Below are positions 31,918 through 36,620 of a stretch of 36,620 nt of DNA, one piece after another. How positions within the stretch are numbered: position 1 is the stretch's first letter; the number at the start of each line of letters is the position of its first letter. The stretch covers positions 1 through 36,620 of the forward strand of contig JAQAJI010000017.1 of the NCBI GenBank assembly GCA_028278665.1. The letters run 5' to 3'. The notes under the pieces are model-generated. The model was not told where the DNA came from, did no database searches, and saw only the letters and a program-made list of their open reading frames with translations. This DNA comes from Candidatus Rariloculus versatilis (GTDB lineage: Bacteria > Pseudomonadota > Gammaproteobacteria > Steroidobacterales > Rariloculaceae). The position numbers were made by a program, and so were the translations under genes.

Positions 31918-31937
31918 GTTCGGGCCAGGGCCCGAAC
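31918..31937. repeat. Perfect 9-bp inverted repeat with 2-nt spacer upstream of sulP
   Basis: gttcgggcc-ag-ggcccgaac at 31918-31937; 25 bp before the GTG start at 31963. Confidence 0.85.
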
Positions 31938-31962
31938 GCTTGTTCGGTAGTATTGGTGTGAC

Positions 31963-33585
31963 GTGATCTACGACCTCAAAACCTTGCGCGGCGATCTCTT
32001 CGGCGGCCTGACCTCCACCGTAGTTGCGCTGCCCGTGGCACTGGCTTTCGGCATCGCGTCGGGCCTCGGCGCCGCGGCCGGCCTGTACGGCGCGATCGCG
32101 GTCGGCTTCTTCGCCTCGGCCTTCGGCGGCACGAAGTCGCAGATATCAGGCCCCACGCCGTCAATGACCGTCGCCATGGCGGTCATCGTGACGTCCCATG
32201 CATCGACGCTCGGCGAAGCGCTGACCGTCGTGGTCCTGGGCGGGCTTCTGCAGGTGCTTCTCGGCCTTTGCAGGTTCGGCCGCTACGTCGTCTACACGCC
32301 CCATGTGGTGATCTCCGGGTTCATGTCCGGCATCGGCATCATCATCATGCTCATTCAGATGCTGCCGTTCCTCGGCGCGCCGACCTCACCCGAAGGTCCC
32401 CTGGGCGCCGTTCGGGACCTGCCGGCGGCACTCGGCAGCGTCAACGCAAGCGCGCTGGCGATCGCCCTCGTGACGCTCGGGATCGGGATCCTCTGGCCGA
32501 GTCGCCTTGCGCGCCTGTTGCCTTCGCCGATAGTGGGACTCATTGCCGGCACGCTGCTCGGCATACTGTGGCTGACCGATGCACCGGTGATCGGCCAGAT
32601 CCCGACCGGATTGCCCGGACTGCAGTTCGAGCTGCCGACGCTCGGTTTCCTGATCGGGGCGATCCAGCCGGCGATCATCCTTGCGCTCCTCGGCTCGGTG
32701 GACAGCCTGCTCACGTCGCTGATCGCCGATTCGCTGACCGGAACCCGCCACAATCCGGATCGCGAACTCGTGGGCCAGGGTCTCGGCAACATGGTGGCCG
32801 GACTCATCGGTGGACTGCCCGGCGCCGGCGCGACCATGGGCACGGTCACAAACATCCGTGCCGGCGGCAAGACTCAGGTCTCGGGGATCCTCAGAGCCGT
32901 CCTTCTGTTTGCGCTGGTGCTCGGACTCGGCCGGCTGGTCGAACCGATCCCGCATGCCGCACTTGCGGGAATCCTCATGAAGATCGGCTGGGACGTCATC
33001 GACTGGAGGATGCTGCGCCGCATCCACCGAATTCAGGGGCATCACCTGTTCGTCATGCTCATGACGCTGTCGCTGACGGTGTTCGTGGACCTCGTGACCG
33101 CCGTCGCCATCGGCCTGATCGCCGCGGGACTCGCCCATGCGCGCCAGTTGGAAGGTCTCGAACTGGACAGCGTGGTCTCCGTGCCGGTGCTCGATCAGAA
33201 GTTCTTCGAGGGCATCGAGCGTGTGGCCATCGCGGATCCACTGTCGGCGCGCGTTGGTCTAGTGGCGCTGCGCGGCAGCTTTACCGTGGCCTCCTCGCAC
33301 AAGCTGGTGACCGTTGTCAGTGCCGACATCCGCGATCACGACGTGGTCATATTCGACTTCTCCGGCGCCACGCACCTCGACGACAGCGCCGCCATGCTCA
33401 TCGAGCAACTCATCGACGTCGCCGGCCGGGCCGAAACGGAGATCATCATCGTCGGGCTCTCAGGGCCGGTCGCCCGCACGCTGCATACGCTCAATGCCCT
33501 CAGGAAGGTGCCCCGCGAGCGTGTGCTGCGCACGCTCGACGAGGCGCGGGAGATCGCTGCCGATCTGCTCGATGAAGGCGCGTGA
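31963..33585 (+). CDS. SulP/SLC26 family anion permease with C-terminal STAS domain
   Basis: 540 aa; RGDLFGGLTSTVVALPVALAFGIASGLGAAAGLYGAI, KSQISGPTPSMTVAMAV, ~10+ hydrophobic helices, STAS segment (VVIFDFSGATHLDDSAAMLIEQLIDVA). Confidence 0.95.
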   Translation: MIYDLKTLRGDLFGGLTSTVVALPVALAFGIASGLGAAAGLYGAIAVGFFASAFGGTKSQISGPTPSMTVAMAVIVTSHASTLGEALTVVVLGGLLQVLLGLCRFGRYVVYTPHVVISGFMSGIGIIIMLIQMLPFLGAPTSPEGPLGAVRDLPAALGSVNASALAIALVTLGIGILWPSRLARLLPSPIVGLIAGTLLGILWLTDAPVIGQIPTGLPGLQFELPTLGFLIGAIQPAIILALLGSVDSLLTSLIADSLTGTRHNPDRELVGQGLGNMVAGLIGGLPGAGATMGTVTNIRAGGKTQVSGILRAVLLFALVLGLGRLVEPIPHAALAGILMKIGWDVIDWRMLRRIHRIQGHHLFVMLMTLSLTVFVDLVTAVAIGLIAAGLAHARQLEGLELDSVVSVPVLDQKFFEGIERVAIADPLSARVGLVALRGSFTVASSHKLVTVVSADIRDHDVVIFDFSGATHLDDSAAMLIEQLIDVAGRAETEIIIVGLSGPVARTLHTLNALRKVPRERVLRTLDEAREIAADLLDEGA

Positions 33586-33622
33586 TCGAACGCCCTGCTT
33601 TCCTGGACGCGGCTGATCCCTG

Positions 33623-34636
33623 CTACTGCCTGTCGGCCGGAAGCTCGCAGTTGAACGGCATGACCTGTTGGCCCGGTATCCAGGTCCAGCGAACTTCCAT
33701 GGGGACCGGTTCGGTGAAGTTCACCGGATCGACGACTTCCGCTTCCCAATCCAGATCCGTGCCGTCCTCGCTCAGGATGAAACGTTCGTTGATGAGGACA
33801 TCCTCGCTTTGCGGCGTCCCGATGTCGTCGATGTAGCGCCAGTCGATATCCCGGGTTTCCACATGAAGCGTATTGCCCTCCCAACGCCCGACGGAGCGCC
33901 CCATCCTCGGCTGTGACGGCTCGCCTTCGCCATCCACATAGATGATGCGTTCGCCGTCCCATTCCTCGAGCCGCATGACGATGGCTCCGTCCCGATCCTC
34001 GAAGGACACGGGATACGGGTTGGCCATTGCAGTCGGCATTCCTGGCGGAATGCACAGCAGCGCCGGGTCCTGTTCCGGATCCCACAGGTCCTGAACCGCC
34101 CGCCCGGCCTCGGTCAGCGGATAGGCGGACCCGCCGGCCATGGCCAGGGCGTTCCTGAACGTCACGGGCACCCAGACCCGGAAGATGTCCGCACGCAGGG
34201 TCGCGTCGGCATCGTCGGCCTCTTGCTGCGCGTTCTCCGTGATGTTGTAGCGGCGGTCGGTCTCCGCCTGCAGGGCTACTTCGCGTCCGTCGGGCAGGAC
34301 GATCGCGGTCGCGAACATGGCCGTCACGCCGTTGCGTCCCATGCTTCCGTGAACGGCCACGCGATCGCCGACAGCCAACAGGTCCCTGGAGACCCCGAGG
34401 CGCACGACCGTGTTGACCGAACCGAACTCGATCTCCCACTCCTCCTCCTGCCCGCCTTCGCCGGTGCGGCTCAGGAGCACGCGCACATGGGGATTTCGCC
34501 AAAAGACGTCGGTGATCTCGCCTTCTATCGTTCCCTGGTCGTTGGGATCGTAGCGCCCGATCTCCGCGTGATGCGCCATTGCGCAGATGGCCGCAAACGA
34601 CGTCGCCCAAAGCAATCCGATTTGAATGGTGCGCAT
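33623..34636 (-). CDS. Secreted DUF6152-domain protein fused to a C-terminal domain
   Basis: ATG at 34636; signal peptide MRTIQIGLLWATSFAAICAMA, then HHAEIGRYDPNDQGTIEGEITDVFWRNPHVRVLLS (DUF6152), then CIPPGMPTAMANPYPVSFEDRDGAIVMRLEEWDGERIIYVDG...GRWEGNTLHVETRDIDW. Confidence 0.8.
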   Translation of the reverse strand: MRTIQIGLLWATSFAAICAMAHHAEIGRYDPNDQGTIEGEITDVFWRNPHVRVLLSRTGEGGQEEEWEIEFGSVNTVVRLGVSRDLLAVGDRVAVHGSMGRNGVTAMFATAIVLPDGREVALQAETDRRYNITENAQQEADDADATLRADIFRVWVPVTFRNALAMAGGSAYPLTEAGRAVQDLWDPEQDPALLCIPPGMPTAMANPYPVSFEDRDGAIVMRLEEWDGERIIYVDGEGEPSQPRMGRSVGRWEGNTLHVETRDIDWRYIDDIGTPQSEDVLINERFILSEDGTDLDWEAEVVDPVNFTEPVPMEVRWTWIPGQQVMPFNCELPADRQ

Positions 34637-34716
34637 ACCTCTTTCCTGCTGTGTCTGGCTATCTCCGATCCTGTCGCCGCCTGGACCGGCGGGTACGCCC
34701 CCGCCGCGGTGCGTAG

Positions 34717-36219
34717 CTATCTCGCCGGGACAACCATGCGAGTGACGGGCATCGCGTGCCCGGAAATGTCTACCGGGTGAGCCGCGATCCCTGCACCGTG
34801 ACCGCCTGCGTGTTTCTCCACGTCGATTCCGTGCCACTCGACGGCTTTAATGAGGTCATCAAACCATAAACTAAATTGCAACGGGCGGTTCGGGGAGAAC
34901 AGGTCTGCGTTGAACAGAAGTTTCTCGTCGGGGACGTATGCCGCGATCATCCCGTCGGCATGTTCGGTGTAGACATCGTAAACGTGAATCTCCCGGCCGA
35001 TCTCGTCGAGGGCCAGGAACTGATCCACCTCGATCATCCTCACACTCCGCCTCATCGTCGCCTCGAAAATGTCCCGGAAGTAGCCGGCGTTTCTCGCGCT
35101 GGTAACGACAGTGGCGCCGGCATCTATCACCGGACGCATGCCGCCCGTGTGGTCGATGTGATGATGAGTAAGGTTCAGGTATTTGATAGCCTTGTCCGGC
35201 CACCGCTCGGCCGCCCGGTCGAGCAACGTCGCCGAACGCTCCGGATACCAGCTTGCATCCACCAGCGCCAGGCCTTCCGGACCCTCGATGATGAGATTGT
35301 TGTGCGTCCCCGGCACCAGGAAGATACCCGGCGCGATCTCCTCGAAGGCGACATTGTCGATCTGCGGGAAGTTGCCGATGTTTCCCCCGCCGGCACGCTT
35401 CAGGATGATGTGGGACATCTCCCAGCCCCAGCGACGCATGGCCGGATCGCCGGGCGCCGGCTCGCTTTCGTCCAGTGCCAGGAGTGAATCGGCATTCTCG
35501 GGATTGACGTATACCGCCGATCTCAGTTCACGGCGCACCAACTGGTCGCCGGTGAACTGTTCCAGGCGAAACGGAAACGGAATGCCGTCGACCTCGCGCC
35601 AGTCGCTGAACTCGATACGATTCTCGATGCGCCCGCTATGCGGATCGTTTTCCATGGTGCTTGCCGCCACCGGGAGGCCACTGCCATCAACGTCCACCAG
35701 CCATTCGGTGTCTTCCAGTACGAGTTCAATCCGCTCGACCGCCCGCTCGTCGCCGTCAATGCGGCTGCTTGCCCGTTCCTCTGCATGAGCTAACAGGATG
35801 ATCGGATTGGATAACCAGAGATCCTTGAAGTTCGCACCGATCCGCGAGCTCTCCATCGGGCCATCGGCTGCGCCAAGCAAGCCACCTTCCTGATCCCGTA
35901 TCCCCACCGTTTCGTTGTTGGTAAAGGCAATCTGCATAGAGCCCGGAACCGGGTAGATGAGCGACATGTCCCACGCTTCATGAGCCCGTTCGCCGGCCGG
36001 GTCCCAGACTGCAACGACGTCGTAATTCGACGTATGCATCGGGAAACCGCCGGCCACCACACTTTGTCGCGGTTCAAATCGCTGTGCGGTGGCTTCGATC
36101 CTGATGGTGGCGACTTCATCGCGGAACCTGGCGTAGTCGGTTTGTGCCGTGGCGACGGTCCCGGTGCCGCAAATGCACAGGACGACGGACGCCGAAAGTG
36201 TTTTCGTGTCAACAGACAT
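34717..36219 (-). CDS. Exported two-domain MBL-fold metallo-hydrolase
   Basis: ATG at 36219, signal-like N-terminus; ~250-aa N-terminal beta-rich region then MBL domain with LTHHHIDHTGG (HxHxDH) and later EHADGM. Confidence 0.85.
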   Translation of the reverse strand: MSVDTKTLSASVVLCICGTGTVATAQTDYARFRDEVATIRIEATAQRFEPRQSVVAGGFPMHTSNYDVVAVWDPAGERAHEAWDMSLIYPVPGSMQIAFTNNETVGIRDQEGGLLGAADGPMESSRIGANFKDLWLSNPIILLAHAEERASSRIDGDERAVERIELVLEDTEWLVDVDGSGLPVAASTMENDPHSGRIENRIEFSDWREVDGIPFPFRLEQFTGDQLVRRELRSAVYVNPENADSLLALDESEPAPGDPAMRRWGWEMSHIILKRAGGGNIGNFPQIDNVAFEEIAPGIFLVPGTHNNLIIEGPEGLALVDASWYPERSATLLDRAAERWPDKAIKYLNLTHHHIDHTGGMRPVIDAGATVVTSARNAGYFRDIFEATMRRSVRMIEVDQFLALDEIGREIHVYDVYTEHADGMIAAYVPDEKLLFNADLFSPNRPLQFSLWFDDLIKAVEWHGIDVEKHAGGHGAGIAAHPVDISGHAMPVTRMVVPAR

Positions 36220-36368
36220 CCGGTTCGATCTCCAGGAGTTGCTCGCCGATCCAACTATAGACGAGAAACCCACGCGTAGACCTCCTCGGTACGGGGACAC
36301 GAGTGCATTGCAGAAATCCTACGGCATGAGTATGATTTTCTCTATCCGAATTTCATATCGGGATCAGC

Positions 36369-36584
36369 ATGCGCATATCCGAACGAGGCCAGATCACCAT
36401 ACCGAAGAAACTCAGGGATCAGTTCGGCATGAACCGCAACGTGGAGGGCGAGATAAGCCCGACACGCGACGGCCTCCTGATCCATAAGCGAACGGCCGCT
36501 CAGCACCCCGTCGAGCGCGTCTACGCAATACTCGATGGCGGACGCAGCACTGACGACTTCCTCGAGGAAATACGGGGGCGGTGA
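36369..36584 (+). CDS. AbrB/VapB-type antitoxin
   Basis: 71 aa; MRISERGQITIPKKLRDQFGMNRNVEGEI AbrB-like swapped-hairpin motif, C-terminal DDFLEEIRGR. Confidence 0.85.
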   Translation: MRISERGQITIPKKLRDQFGMNRNVEGEISPTRDGLLIHKRTAAQHPVERVYAILDGGRSTDDFLEEIRGR

Positions 36585-36620
36585 TTACGGCAGTCGACAC
36601 CAGCGTTCTGCTGGACGTGT
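36581..36620 (+). CDS. PIN-domain (VapC-type) toxin, N-terminus only; truncated by window end
   Basis: GTG start overlaps antitoxin stop by 4 nt (gtga); VITAVDTSVLLDV matches the first strand and Asp of PIN domains. Confidence 0.75.
   Translation, partial: MITAVDTSVLLDV

Overview
GC-rich, gene-dense bacterial chromosome segment. Gene content and order (groESL, glnE, LPS heptose/Kdo genes, cutA-dsbD-tlpA-aroQ-accBC-prmA-DUF3426-purH-purD, trxA-rho) suggest Gammaproteobacteria. About 5-26 kb is mostly conserved housekeeping DNA. The flanks (1-5 kb and 26-36.6 kb) are accessory: an HPPD/VOC-like gene divergent from an Lrp regulator, an H-NS-like protein, DUF6152-type secreted proteins, an NHL protein, a TonB-dependent receptor, a frameshifted arylsulfotransferase-like gene, a SulP transporter, a DUF6152 fusion protein, an MBL-fold exported protein and a VapBC-type toxin-antitoxin module cut by the window end. 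The best second-look items are: a ~132 bp element with 14-bp perfect terminal inverted repeats ending at a CDS stop codon; the same two domains apparently split at one locus and fused at another; a DsbD with two tandem Cys-containing alpha domains; a tandem duplication in the N-terminus of a thioredoxin-like protein; a CIRCE operator on a sigma70-like groESL promoter; a frameshift in the arylsulfotransferase; and a perfect 9-bp palindrome just upstream of sulP. I found no CRISPR array, rRNA, tRNA or prophage. I see no convincing wholly new multi-gene system; the 26-36 kb cluster is the nearest candidate and is inference only.
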